Of a DNA stretch of 64,000 bases, positions 31,476 through 40,620 are shown in pieces; position 1 is the first letter of the stretch; each line of letters starts with the position of its first letter. A program made the translations under genes and the position numbers. Origin of the DNA: Luteococcus sp038433135 (GTDB lineage: Bacteria > Actinomycetota > Actinomycetes > Propionibacteriales > Propionibacteriaceae); contig NZ_JBCDMV010000023.1 of NCBI RefSeq assembly GCF_038433135.1, positions 1 to 64,000 of the forward strand. The letters are read 5' to 3'. Below the pieces are notes generated by a model. That model was given only the letters and a program-made list of their open reading frames with translations. It made no database searches and was not told the origin of the DNA.

Positions 31476-33530
31476 CTATTCCCGCGCGGCCTGCAGGCGT
31501 CGTAGCGCCTGGACGGCAACCTCCCGATCCCGGGTCATCCAGAAGTCCGGCATCGATGCGCGCAGGAAGCCGCCATAGCGGGCGGTCACCAGCCTGGGAT
31601 CCAGCACCGCCACCACGCCCTTGTCGCTGACCCGTCGGATCAGCCGGCCGGCGCCCTGGGCCAGCAGCAGCCCGGCATGGGTGGCCGCCACCGACATGAA
31701 GCCATTGCCGCCGGCCTCGGCCACCGCCTGCTGGCGGGCCTGCATCAGCGGGTCGTCGGGGCGCGGGAAGGGAATCTTGTCGATGATCACCAGCTCGCAG
31801 GTCTCGCCCGGCACGTCGATCCCCTGCCAGAGGCTGACGGTGCCGAACAGGCAGACCTCCGGCTCCGCCACGAAACGTCGGGTCAGCTCGGAGAGCTGGG
31901 CGTCGCCCTGGCACAGGATGGTCATCTTGGGCAATTGCTTGCGGACGTGTGCGGCGGCGGTCTCGGCGGCCTTCTGCGATGCGAACAGCCCCAGGGTGCG
32001 GCCGCCCGCCGCCCAGACCAACTCGGCGACCTCGCTCAGCGCCTCCTGGGTGATCCCGTCGCGCCGTGGATTGGGCAGTCCGGTGGCGCAGTACAGGATG
32101 CCCTGCCGCTGGTAGTTGAACGGGGTGCCGACGTCCAGCGCCCGCCAGGCCAGCGGGTTGTCCGGATCGTGCCGCTCCCCCTCCAGCCGGTCCGCCTTCC
32201 GCAGCCCGATCTGCCCGGCCACCTGGTTGAAGTCGCCGCCGATCTTCAGCGTCGCCGACGTCATGATGGTGGTCGCCTCGCCCAGCACCCGCTCGCGCAT
32301 CAACCCGGCGACGCTCAGCGGCGCCACCTGCGCCTGCCGCCCGAAGCGTTCCCGCTCGCTCACCCAGACCACGTCATTGCTGCTGAGCGCCGCCATCCGC
32401 TCGGCGATGTCGAAGACCTCCTTGACGGCGCTGGCGGCCTGCTGCTGTTCGGGGTCGACGTCCTTCTTGCCCTTCTCGGCCTTGCTGCCCAGCCCGGTGA
32501 CCACCCGGCGGGAGACGTCGCGAATGGTCTCGAACGCGGTGGTGGCGGCGCACGGCTGGGTGATCCGAGCCAGCTCGGTGTCCTCCAGCGCGGCGGCCAG
32601 GATGTCGCCGCATTCCAGGAATTCCAGCCCCAGGTCATCGCTCAGCCACGGCAGCGCCCGCTTGGCGACGCGTTCCACGGTCTGCGGGCTGAGCTCGTCG
32701 CTGGCGGCGCCGGTGACCCGGCTGACCAGTTCGTGCGCCTCGTCGATGATCACGATGTCGTGCTCGGGCAGGGCGGTGCCCCCATGCATCGCGTCGATCG
32801 CCAGCAGCGCGTGGTTGGTGACCACCAGATCCGATCCGCGCGCCTTCTCCCGGCTGGCCTCGACGAAGCACTCGGTGCCGTAGGGGCAGCGCTGCACGCC
32901 GAGGCATTCCCGCACCGGCATGGAGACCAGGCCCCAGGCGCGCGGGGTGTGGGCGGGGGCGTCGTCCTTGTCCGCCAGTCCCTTGGTCTTGATCTGTTCC
33001 TCGGCCCAGTCGCGCAGCATCAGCACCTCGGCGCCCAGCACGGATTCCGCGTCGGCCTTGGACTGCTTCAGGTTGGCGGCCAGATCAGCACCGCCCAGCA
33101 GGGTGTCCTGCTCGTCGACCACCCCGTCGCGGATCTTGAGCAGGCAGGCGTAGTTGGTGCGGCCCTTGAGAATGGCGTGCTTGGGCTCCCGGCCGGTGAC
33201 CTGGGCGACGGCCTTGAGCGCATTGGGGATGTCGGTATTCGCCAACTGGGCCTGCAGCGCCAGGGTGGCGGTGGCGATCACGATCCGTTGCTGGCTGCCC
33301 TGCACGTGCAGCAGCGCCGGCGCCAGGTAACCGAGCGACTTGCCGGTGCCGGTGCCGGCCTGCACCAGCAGGTGTTCCCCGGTGTCAATGGCCCGTTCGA
33401 TGGCTTCGGCCATCCGTTGCTGGCCCTCGCGCGGGGTGCCGCCGATCGCCGCGACCGCCGCCTGCAGCACCTCGGCGGAGGTGTGCTTGGCGGCGGTCTG
33501 GTCGGTCTGGTTCTCCTCGGCGTCGGGCAC
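31476..33530 (-). CDS. DinG/XPD-family ATP-dependent DNA helicase
   Basis: A 684-residue superfamily 2 helicase of the XPD/DinG group that unwinds DNA 5' to 3'. Walker A is AGTGTGKS at about residue 57, the DEAH box (IIDEAHELV) at about 262, and motif VI QGAGRLIRR at about 635. Four cysteines placed like the iron-sulfur cluster ligands are visible (YACLLK, RECLGVQRCPYGTECF at about 128-228). The start is GTG 33530 with TAGGCT six bases upstream. It is convergent with lexA with only four bases between stops. No SOS box was seen in front of it, so LexA control is not supported. Confidence 0.9.
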   Translation of the reverse strand: MPDAEENQTDQTAAKHTSAEVLQAAVAAIGGTPREGQQRMAEAIERAIDTGEHLLVQAGTGTGKSLGYLAPALLHVQGSQQRIVIATATLALQAQLANTDIPNALKAVAQVTGREPKHAILKGRTNYACLLKIRDGVVDEQDTLLGGADLAANLKQSKADAESVLGAEVLMLRDWAEEQIKTKGLADKDDAPAHTPRAWGLVSMPVRECLGVQRCPYGTECFVEASREKARGSDLVVTNHALLAIDAMHGGTALPEHDIVIIDEAHELVSRVTGAASDELSPQTVERVAKRALPWLSDDLGLEFLECGDILAAALEDTELARITQPCAATTAFETIRDVSRRVVTGLGSKAEKGKKDVDPEQQQAASAVKEVFDIAERMAALSSNDVVWVSERERFGRQAQVAPLSVAGLMRERVLGEATTIMTSATLKIGGDFNQVAGQIGLRKADRLEGERHDPDNPLAWRALDVGTPFNYQRQGILYCATGLPNPRRDGITQEALSEVAELVWAAGGRTLGLFASQKAAETAAAHVRKQLPKMTILCQGDAQLSELTRRFVAEPEVCLFGTVSLWQGIDVPGETCELVIIDKIPFPRPDDPLMQARQQAVAEAGGNGFMSVAATHAGLLLAQGAGRLIRRVSDKGVVAVLDPRLVTARYGGFLRASMPDFWMTRDREVAVQALRRLQAARE

Positions 33531-33548
33531 CGATCCAGCCTACCCGGA

Positions 33549-35033
33549 TCAGCTGGCGAAGGGCTCCAGCTCACCGGCCAGCTCGGGGTGCACCCGGGCC
33601 ACCACGCGGGTGCCCTCGCCGGTGTGCTCGATGGTGATGAACTGCCCATTGCGATGGATCTTGTCCACCAGGTCACCCCGCTCGTAGGGGATCAATGCCT
33701 CGATGCTGATCTCCGGGCTGGGCAGCCGGCTCTCGGCGACGGCGCGCAGCTGGTCGACGCCCTGCCCGGTACGGGCGGAGACGAAGATCGCCTCCGGGTA
33801 CTGGGTGCGCAGCATCTGCAGCGCCTCGGTGCTGGCCTGATCGGTCTTGTTGATCACCAGCTGCTCGGGCACGTCCCCGGCGTCGATGTCGTTCAGCACG
33901 GTGCGCACCGCCTGGATCTGGCCCACCGGATCCGCGTCGGAACCGTCGACGATGTGCAGCAGCAGGTCGGCCTGGGCGGATTCCTCCAGCGTCGACTTGA
34001 AGCTCTCCACCAGGTCGTGCGGCAGGTGACGGACGAAACCGACGGTGTCGGTCAGGGTGTAGACCCGGCCGTCCGGCGTGGTGTGCCGACGCGTCGTCGG
34101 GTCCAGGGTGGCGAACAGGGCGTCCTCCACCAGCACCCCGGCGTCGGTCAACCGGTTCAGCAGGGAACTCTTGCCGGCATTGGTGTAGCCGACGATCGCG
34201 ATCGACGGGATCCGGTTGCGCTTGCGGTCAGCGCGCTTGTTCTCCCGGGTGGCGTCCAGCTCGCGCATCCGCTTGCGCAGGATGGCGACCCGGGTGTTGA
34301 TCCGGCGACGATCGGTCTCGATCTTGGTCTCACCGGGGCCACGGCCACCGATGCCAGCGCCGCCCGCCGCCCGGCCACCGGCCTGACGGGAGAGGTTGCC
34401 ACCCCAGCCGCGCAACCGCTGGCGCAGGTACTGCAGCTGGGCCAGCTCCACCTGGGTCTTGCCCTCCACGCTCTCGGCGTGCTGGGCGAAGATGTCCAGG
34501 ATCAGCGCGGTGCGATCGATCACCTTCACCCGCACCCGGTCCTCCAGGTTGCGCAGCTGTGCGGGTTGCAGCTCACCGTCGCAGATCACAGTGTCGGCGC
34601 CGGTGGCCACCACCACCTCGCGCAGCTCGTCCACCTTGCCGCGGCCGATGTAGGTGGCCGGGTCGGGCGACTTGCGTCGCTGGATCAGCCCTTCGAGCAC
34701 CTGGGCGCCGGCGGTCTCCGCCAGCGCCTTCAGCTCGGTCATGGCATTCTCGGCGTCCTGTTCGGTGCCGGTGGTCCAGACGCTGATCAGCACGACGCGT
34801 TCCAGCTGCAGGTCTCGGTATTCGACCTCGCTGATGTCTTCCACCTGGGTGGACATGCCAGCGACGCGCTTCAGCGAGAGTCGTTCGGCCAAGTCCAGTT
34901 GCAGGCCGTCATGATCGTAGTCGGCGGCCAGCGCCTCGGGGTCTTCGCCGTCTGGATCGACGTCGAGGTCCTCGTAGAGGTCGTCGAAGTCGTCGGGCTC
35001 GGGGCTGGGGTCAGGGTAACGGCGTGGAGTCAT
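33549..35033 (-). CDS. hflX: Ribosome-associated GTPase HflX
   Basis: A 494-residue GTPase that splits stalled ribosomes after stress. The N-terminal glycine-rich linker (GGRAAGGAGIGGRGPGETK) and HflX domain precede the G domain with G1 (GYTNAGKSSLLN), G3 (DTVGFVRHLP) and G4 (NKTD). An acidic 50-residue N-terminal extension (DDFDDLYEDLDVDPDGEDPE) is present. ATG 35033 lies next to a 12-bp palindrome GACAAGCTTGTC (35039-35050), a possible operator. It follows dapF and miaA on the same strand; hflX near miaA is common. Confidence 0.96.
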   Translation of the reverse strand: MTPRRYPDPSPEPDDFDDLYEDLDVDPDGEDPEALAADYDHDGLQLDLAERLSLKRVAGMSTQVEDISEVEYRDLQLERVVLISVWTTGTEQDAENAMTELKALAETAGAQVLEGLIQRRKSPDPATYIGRGKVDELREVVVATGADTVICDGELQPAQLRNLEDRVRVKVIDRTALILDIFAQHAESVEGKTQVELAQLQYLRQRLRGWGGNLSRQAGGRAAGGAGIGGRGPGETKIETDRRRINTRVAILRKRMRELDATRENKRADRKRNRIPSIAIVGYTNAGKSSLLNRLTDAGVLVEDALFATLDPTTRRHTTPDGRVYTLTDTVGFVRHLPHDLVESFKSTLEESAQADLLLHIVDGSDADPVGQIQAVRTVLNDIDAGDVPEQLVINKTDQASTEALQMLRTQYPEAIFVSARTGQGVDQLRAVAESRLPSPEISIEALIPYERGDLVDKIHRNGQFITIEHTGEGTRVVARVHPELAGELEPFAS

Positions 35034-35076
35034 CGTTGGACAAGCTTGTCACCCCGGCCCAGGCAATGCCAGCCAA

Positions 35077-35910
35077 TTACAGCGAATCGGGCAGCCAGGC
35101 CTCGCCTCGGGCGACGATCACGGCGGGGCCGGTGAGCATCGCCCGGTCCCCGGCCAACTCCACGGTCAGCCAACCGCCGGGCACATCCACCCGGATCTCG
35201 CCGTCGCCCAGCGCGGCGCGCCGAGCGTACGCGGCGGCGGCCGCGACGGTGCCGGTGCCACAGCTCAGGGTCTCCCCCGCGCCGCGCTCGTGCACCCGCA
35301 TCCGCATGTGCCGCTCCTCCAGCACCTCGACGAATTCCACATTGGTGCCGTGCGGATAGCGCTCGGCCGGGCTCCAGCTCGGCTCCCGGGTGAGGTCCAG
35401 GCCGTCCAGCTCCTGCCCGTCGGCCAGGAAGCACACGGCATGTGGATTGCCGACACTGACCTCGGTGGCCTGCCAGCTGCAGTCCCCGGTGGTGATCTCC
35501 ACCGGCTCGTCGGCCAGCGTGACGGTGCCCAGATCGGTCCGGATCCGGCCGTCGATCAGCGGCCAGGCGTGGCGCAGGCCGGCGCGGGTGGCGACGGTGA
35601 TCTGTTCACCGGCCGCCATGTCCTCCTCCAGCAGGTAGCGGATGAAGACCCGCAGACCGTTGCCGCACATCTCGGCGATCGAGCCGTCGGCATTGCGGTA
35701 GTCCATGAACCACAGGTCCGGGTCGCCCTCCCATTCCGGGATGGAGCTGGCCAGGGTGACGCGCAACAACCCGTCGCCGCCGATCCCGCCGCGCCGGTCG
35801 CACAGGTAGCGCACGTCGGCATCGCTCATCTTGACCATGCCGTGCCGGTCCCGCAGGATCACGAAGTCGTTCTTGGTGCCGTGCCCCTTGGCGAAACTCC
35901 ATTTCCTCAT
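35077..35910 (-). CDS. dapF: Diaminopimelate epimerase
   Basis: A 277-residue enzyme that converts LL- to meso-diaminopimelate for lysine and peptidoglycan. The two catalytic cysteines are visible: Cys82 in SIAEMCGNGLR and Cys217 in GAGETLSCGTGT. FAKGHGTKNDFV is the normal N-terminus. ATG 35910 was selected because this motif starts here and TAGCGT is seven bases upstream; the open frame continues far upstream into miaA and that part was rejected. It lies 14 bases after the miaA stop on the same strand. Confidence 0.97.
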   Translation of the reverse strand: MRKWSFAKGHGTKNDFVILRDRHGMVKMSDADVRYLCDRRGGIGGDGLLRVTLASSIPEWEGDPDLWFMDYRNADGSIAEMCGNGLRVFIRYLLEEDMAAGEQITVATRAGLRHAWPLIDGRIRTDLGTVTLADEPVEITTGDCSWQATEVSVGNPHAVCFLADGQELDGLDLTREPSWSPAERYPHGTNVEFVEVLEERHMRMRVHERGAGETLSCGTGTVAAAAAYARRAALGDGEIRVDVPGGWLTVELAGDRAMLTGPAVIVARGEAWLPDSL

Positions 35911-35924
35911 GCGATCAACGCTAC

Positions 35925-36884
35925 TCACTGCTCGACGTCGCCGAGCTCGGGGTCCACGCCGTCGAGTGCGGACAGGGCGGCCGCCACGATGGTCTCGGCA
36001 TTGGTCGGGTCGCCGGCCGCCAGCCAGACGATCCGAGGGTCGCGCCGGAACCAGCCCAATTGCTTGCGGGCAAATTTGCGGGTACCACTCTTGGTGCGTT
36101 CCCGGGCCTCGTGCTCGGTCAGCTCCCCATCCAGGAATTGCAGCACCTGCCGGTAGCCCAGGGCCCGCGAGGCGGTCAGCCCGTCGCGCAGGCCCTGCGG
36201 CACCAGGGCCTCCACCTCGGCCACCAGGCCGTCGGCCCACATCTGCTCCACCCGCTCGTCGATCCGGCGGTCCATGGTCTCCCGGTCGAGTTCCAGCCCG
36301 AACTGCAGCACGCCGGCAACGGCATAGCTCCACTCGGGGAGCGTTGGGGTGAACCCTCCGGTGAGCTCCAGCACCTCCAGCGCCCGCACGATCCGGCGCC
36401 CATTGCCCGGCAGGATTCCGGCGGCGACGACGGGACTGCGCTGGGCCAGTTCGGCATGCAGGGCCTCGGCTCCCAGCTGAGCCAACCGATCCTCGTAGCG
36501 CGCCCGGACCCGGGGATCGGTGCCCGGGAAGCTGAACTCGTCCAAGATGGCATGCACGTAGAGCGCCGACCCGCCGACCAGGACGGGCAGCACCTCGCGC
36601 TCGCGCAGCTCGGCGATGATCTCGCGGGCCTGCTTCTGGAATTCCGCCACCGAGGCGGGCTGGGTCACCTCGCAGCAGTTGACCAGGTGGTGCTTGACCA
36701 GCGTGAGCTCCGCTGCCCTTGGTTTGGCCGTGCCGATGTCCATCCCGCGATAGATCAACATCGAGTCGGAATTGACGATCTCACTGGGTACACCCCGCTC
36801 ACGCAGCGCGAGGGCGACCTCGATGGCCAGGCTGGACTTGCCCGAGGCGGTGGGGCCGTTGATCACGAGCAGTGGGAGGGTCAC
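35925..36884 (-). CDS. miaA: tRNA dimethylallyltransferase MiaA
   Basis: A 319-residue enzyme that adds a dimethylallyl group to A37 of tRNAs reading UNN codons; MiaB, encoded about 3 kb away, then methylthiolates the product. Walker A is NGPTASGKSSLA at residues 8-19; MLIYRGMDIGTAKP and the C-terminal SRALGYRQVLQFLDGE and TRKFARKQLGWFRRDPRI are diagnostic. GTG 36884 was chosen because CACAAT lies six bases before and homology begins at once; an ATG at 36932 is possible but adds 16 unlike residues. Confidence 0.95.
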   Translation of the reverse strand: MTLPLLVINGPTASGKSSLAIEVALALRERGVPSEIVNSDSMLIYRGMDIGTAKPRAAELTLVKHHLVNCCEVTQPASVAEFQKQAREIIAELREREVLPVLVGGSALYVHAILDEFSFPGTDPRVRARYEDRLAQLGAEALHAELAQRSPVVAAGILPGNGRRIVRALEVLELTGGFTPTLPEWSYAVAGVLQFGLELDRETMDRRIDERVEQMWADGLVAEVEALVPQGLRDGLTASRALGYRQVLQFLDGELTEHEARERTKSGTRKFARKQLGWFRRDPRIVWLAAGDPTNAETIVAAALSALDGVDPELGDVEQ

Positions 36885-37035
36885 ACCCCCATTGTGGCCG
36901 CGACACGCCCGTCGGCCCAAGATGTTTGCCATTCAGCTGCCAGCGGATGCCGTTGAAAGGCGGACCACGCGGCGCGACGATGGAGGTGGAAGCCACCCCA
37001 AAGGGGGTGTCGCCCCACGAACCTAGGAGTACCGC

Positions 37036-37236
37036 ATGGGAATCTTCGACAAGGCCAAGGATGCGCTGACCGGCAATGCCGACAAGGCGCGCGACGCTGT
37101 CAACAGCCACGAGGCGCAGGTTGACCAGGGCGTCGACAAGGCCGGTGACTTCGTCGACGGCAAGACCGACGCCAAGTACGCCGACAAGGTGGACCGGGGC
37201 CAGGACTTCATCAAGGACAAGACCGGCAACCTGTGA
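37036..37236 (+). CDS. Small antitoxin-like protein (MT0933 family)
   Basis: A 66-residue, highly charged, helical protein (MGIFDKAKDALTGNADKARDAVNSH ... DKVDRGQDFIKDKTG) of the MT0933/Rv0909 antitoxin-like family common in actinobacteria. CTAGGAG lies seven bases before the ATG. No toxin gene adjoins, so a toxin-antitoxin role is doubtful; stress or desiccation-type chaperone functions are equally possible for such proteins. Confidence 0.75.
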   Translation: MGIFDKAKDALTGNADKARDAVNSHEAQVDQGVDKAGDFVDGKTDAKYADKVDRGQDFIKDKTGNL

Positions 37237-37249
37237 TCCTCACCGATCA

Positions 37250-37305
37250 CCCAGGACACGACGGCGGGGCGGATGCGACGGCATCCGCCCCGCCGTCGTC
37301 CTGGG
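37250..37305. terminator. Very long convergent terminator hairpin
   Basis: A 25-bp stem (CCCAGGAC, bulged AC, then GACGGCGGGGCGGATGC pairing with its inverse) with a GACG loop lies between the antitoxin-like gene and the GHL10 gene, ending both transcripts. Confidence 0.85.
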
Positions 37306-37320
37306 CCGGGTGACGCCGGT

Positions 37321-38904
37321 TCAGCGAACCAGGGTGACCGCCGATTCGTTGGAGCCGCGATCCACCGCGCTCACCAACCAAGCGGCATTGCCGCGCTGGG
37401 CGGCCGGGATGGTCCAACGCCCGGTGTTGTTCACCACGGCGGCGACGAAGCGCGTGTCCGCCAGGTCACAGCCGTTCACCCGGCCCGGCTTCACCACCCG
37501 GTAGATGACCAGCTGGGTGGCCCCCGGAGCCTGGATCCGCAGGTCATTGCCCACCCGTTTCACCGACGGGGCGGCCGGTGCCCGGGAATCCAGCCAGGGC
37601 GTGCGGGGAGTGAGGGCCGGCTTGCCGTACCACTCTCGAGCCACGATCCGGTGGGCATCGAGCTTGTTGGCCCGCACCGATGAGGCGTCGAAGAACATGT
37701 GCCCCTGCAGTACTGCACGGCCGCGCGCATCGCGCTGCTTGCTGACCAGCTCCAGATGGGAGACCAGCTCCCGGCTGTTGCGCCACGCCTTGTCACCCGG
37801 GGCTCCGACCTTGTAGCTGGCCTCCCCCAGGTAGACATTCGATCGTGGACTCTGCCGGGCCAGATCCGCCCACCACTGGGTCACCGTGCCATAGCGGGCC
37901 GCCTTCAGGCTGCGCGACCAGTAGACCTGCGGCACCAGGTAGTCCACCATGCCGGCCCGTAGCCAGGTGCGGGTGTCGGCGTACAGGTCGTCGTAGGTCT
38001 CCACCCCGGCCGTGGTGGCCGATCCACGCGAATCGGTCTGGGCATTGCGCCAGACCGCAAAGGGCGAGACGCCCAGCTGGGTGCCGGGACGGGTCCGCTG
38101 GATGGCCTTGCGGGTGTCGCTGATCAGCAGGTTGATGTTGGAGCGGCGCCATGCGGCCAGCCCCATCGACTTGCCGTAGCGGGCATAGGTGGCGCTGTCG
38201 TTGAAGCTCTTGCCGCTGACCGGGTAGGGGTAGAAGTAGTCGTCGAAGTGCACGGCGTCGACGTCGTACTTCGCCACCATCTCCGTGATGGTGTCCACCA
38301 CGTGCTTGCGCACCTGCGGCAGGCCGGGGTTGTAGTACAGCTTGCCGCCGTAGGAGACCGTCCAGTCCTTGTGTTTGCGGGCGGGATGGCTGGCGGACAG
38401 CTTCTTGCCCGTGGCGTCCTGCGCCACCCGGTAGGGATTCACCCAGGCATGCAGTTCCAGCCCGCGCTGATGGGCCTGCTGGACGGCGAAGGCCATCGGG
38501 TCCCAGCCCGGATTGCGGCCCTGGGTGCCGGTGAGCCAGTGCGACCAGGGCTCGCGCTTGCTGGGCCAGAAGGTGTCGGCGGTGGGACGCACCTGCAGGA
38601 CCACCGCATTGTGGCCATTACGTTTGGCCAGCTCCAGCAGGCCGATCAGCTCGGCCTGGGACTGCTTTGGGGACAGGCCGGCGCGGCTGGGCCAGTTCAG
38701 GTTGCTGACCGACGCGATCCACATGGCCCGCATGCTGTGCTTGGCCAGCTTCGGATTCACGCTGCAGGTGCTGGCATCACCCGGCTGGTAGACCCGTTTG
38801 GGGGCCGCGCTGGCGGATGCGGGGGCCACTCCGCCGGCCAACAGCGTGGCCAGCAGGGCGACGGGGAGGGCCTGACGGGCGCGAAGGCCTGGGCGTCGGG
38901 GCAT
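37321..38904 (-). CDS. Secreted glycosidase, GHL10 (DUF187/YddW-like) family
   Basis: A 527-residue secreted protein. The signal peptide is clear: basic RRPGLRAR, a hydrophobic core and an Ala-rich cleavage site near residue 33-34 (ASASA-AP). The GHL10 TIM-barrel (about 55-390) contains RAMWIASVSNLNWPS, HAWVNPYRV, DVDAVHFDDYFYPYP with the likely catalytic Asp pair, and YLVPQVYWSR. A C-terminal beta-type domain (about 430-527) follows. Members act on cell-wall or extracellular glycans; the substrate is unknown. ATG 38904 has AGAGGA upstream; an ATG at 38949 is less likely because the signal peptide would start late. Confidence 0.85.
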   Translation of the reverse strand: MPRRPGLRARQALPVALLATLLAGGVAPASASAAPKRVYQPGDASTCSVNPKLAKHSMRAMWIASVSNLNWPSRAGLSPKQSQAELIGLLELAKRNGHNAVVLQVRPTADTFWPSKREPWSHWLTGTQGRNPGWDPMAFAVQQAHQRGLELHAWVNPYRVAQDATGKKLSASHPARKHKDWTVSYGGKLYYNPGLPQVRKHVVDTITEMVAKYDVDAVHFDDYFYPYPVSGKSFNDSATYARYGKSMGLAAWRRSNINLLISDTRKAIQRTRPGTQLGVSPFAVWRNAQTDSRGSATTAGVETYDDLYADTRTWLRAGMVDYLVPQVYWSRSLKAARYGTVTQWWADLARQSPRSNVYLGEASYKVGAPGDKAWRNSRELVSHLELVSKQRDARGRAVLQGHMFFDASSVRANKLDAHRIVAREWYGKPALTPRTPWLDSRAPAAPSVKRVGNDLRIQAPGATQLVIYRVVKPGRVNGCDLADTRFVAAVVNNTGRWTIPAAQRGNAAWLVSAVDRGSNESAVTLVR

Positions 38905-39014
38905 CGGGGATCCTCTCGGTGGGGCGCCGATCGGGGGCTCGACGCGCATCGGAGGTCAGGTTAGACAGCAGTGGTGAATTTCGGCTGAACGACTCACCGG
39001 CGCCCCGGCGAGCG

Positions 39015-40526
39015 TCAGTTCTTCGGCAGGCCGAAGGTTGGCATCCCCAGCCCGACGCCCTTCGGGGCGGGCGGGGCGTCGTGCCGGGCCTGCCAGGCGT
39101 CGCCGCCGCGGGTGCGGCGCAGGTTGCTGATCCCGCCATCCGCATTGAGGTGGTGCGGGGCGGCGTGGCTGATGATGGTGGTGGCGATGTCGCCGGGGCG
39201 CGGGCGCTCGGCCGGATCGGTCGGAACCGCGACGTGCACCAGCCGATTGTCCCGGGCGCGGCCGCTCATCCGCTGGGTCTCGGCATCCTTCTTGCCCTCC
39301 CCCGCGGCGAACATCACCTCCACCTCGGTGCCTTCCAGCTTCTGGTTCTCCTGCCAGGCGGTGCGGTTCACCAGCTCCAGCAGCCGTTCGTAGCGCTCCT
39401 GGACGACCGGCTTGGGCACCTGGTTGGCCATCACACCGGCCGGGGTACCGGGGCGGATCGAATACTGGAAGGTGAAGGCGGCGCTGAACCGGGCCTGTTC
39501 GACCACCCGCATGGTGCCCTCGAAGTCCTCGTCGGTCTCCCCCGGGAAACCGACGATGATGTCGGTGGTGATGGCAGCGTGCGGGATCTTGGCGCGCACC
39601 TCGTCCAGGATCCGCAGGAACCTCTCGCTGCGGTAGCTACGGCGCATCTCGCGCAGCACCTTGTCCGAGCCCGACTGCAAGGGCATGTGCAGGCTGGGCA
39701 TCACATTGGGGGTCTCGGCCATCGCGTCGATCACGTCGCTGGTGAAGCTGGCCGGATGCGGGCTGGTGAAACGCACCCGCTCCAGTCCGTCGATCTCGCC
39801 GCAGGCCCTCAGCAGCTTGGCGAAGGCCGCGCGGTCGCCGAATTCGACGCCATAGGTGTTGACATTCTGGCCCAGCAGGGTGATCTCCTGCACACCCTCG
39901 TCCACCAATGCCTGGATCTCGGCCAGGATGTCGCCGGGGCGACGATCGGTCTCCTTGCCGCGCAGCTGCGGCACGATGCAGAAGGTGCAGGTGTTGTTGC
40001 AGCCGACGCTGATGCTCACCCACGCCGAATAGGGCGATTCACGCCGGGTGGGCAGGTTGGACGGGAAGGTCTCCAGCGCCTCGACGATCTCCACCTGGCT
40101 GGCCTCCTCCACCCGGGCGCGCTCCAGCAGGATCGGCAGCTTGCCGACGTTGTGGGTGCCGAAGACCACATCGACCCACGGGGCCTTGCCGACGATCACG
40201 TCGCGGTCCTTCTGTGCCATGCATCCGCCGACGGCGATCTGCATGCCCGGTCGGGTGCGCTTGACCGCGGCCATGTGCCCCAGGGTGCCGTAGAGCCGGT
40301 TGTCGGCATTCTCCCGCACCGCGCAGGTGTTGAAGACGACGATGTCGGCTCCGCCCTCGTCAGCCACCTCGCGCTCATTGCGGACGAAACCGGCGTCCTC
40401 CAGCAGGCCGGAGATCCGCTCCGAATCATGCACATTCATCTGGCAGCCGTAGGTGATCACCCGGTAACTGCGGGGCTGGCCGTCGGCGGGAGCGGGCATG
40501 GTGGGGGCGGTGCTGGCATTCGACAT
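39015..40526 (-). CDS. miaB: tRNA-2-methylthio-N6-dimethylallyladenosine synthase MiaB
   Basis: A 503-residue radical-SAM methylthiotransferase that turns i6A37 into ms2i6A37 in tRNA. The N-terminal UPF0004 domain starts at ITYGCQMNVHDSERI, with further cluster cysteines in FNTCAVRENA and VGGCMAQ. The radical-SAM motif is C-NNT-C-TF-C in SVGCNNTCTFCIVPQLRGKE, and a C-terminal TRAM domain follows. ATG 40526 has TACAGT nine bases upstream; longer open sequence upstream is ignored. RimO, its ribosomal paralogue, is at 53430-54920. Confidence 0.97.
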   Translation of the reverse strand: MSNASTAPTMPAPADGQPRSYRVITYGCQMNVHDSERISGLLEDAGFVRNEREVADEGGADIVVFNTCAVRENADNRLYGTLGHMAAVKRTRPGMQIAVGGCMAQKDRDVIVGKAPWVDVVFGTHNVGKLPILLERARVEEASQVEIVEALETFPSNLPTRRESPYSAWVSISVGCNNTCTFCIVPQLRGKETDRRPGDILAEIQALVDEGVQEITLLGQNVNTYGVEFGDRAAFAKLLRACGEIDGLERVRFTSPHPASFTSDVIDAMAETPNVMPSLHMPLQSGSDKVLREMRRSYRSERFLRILDEVRAKIPHAAITTDIIVGFPGETDEDFEGTMRVVEQARFSAAFTFQYSIRPGTPAGVMANQVPKPVVQERYERLLELVNRTAWQENQKLEGTEVEVMFAAGEGKKDAETQRMSGRARDNRLVHVAVPTDPAERPRPGDIATTIISHAAPHHLNADGGISNLRRTRGGDAWQARHDAPPAPKGVGLGMPTFGLPKN

Positions 40527-40620
40527 GGTGGGACAACTGTAGTTTGCCGCCTGCCCGGTTGCGGAATTTCGGGTGTGACCCGGAGCCGATCCTGGCCCCT
40601 GCCGGTGGCAGGCTCTCCCC

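Noticed and set aside
35039..35050. 12-bp palindrome GACAAGCTTGTC upstream of hflX as a defined operator
   Set aside because: A single palindrome containing a HindIII-like core; no matching second copy or known regulator. Mentioned only in the hflX entry.
31677..35135. 1152-codon open frame on + opposite the dinG-like and hflX genes
   Set aside because: It is antisense to two clearly conserved genes. Its Gly/Leu/Asp/His-rich product has no domain; such frames are common opposite high-GC genes. The same applies to the long frames at 14134-16722 (+), 4166-6280 (-), 46316-48418 (-) and 55675-57927 (+).
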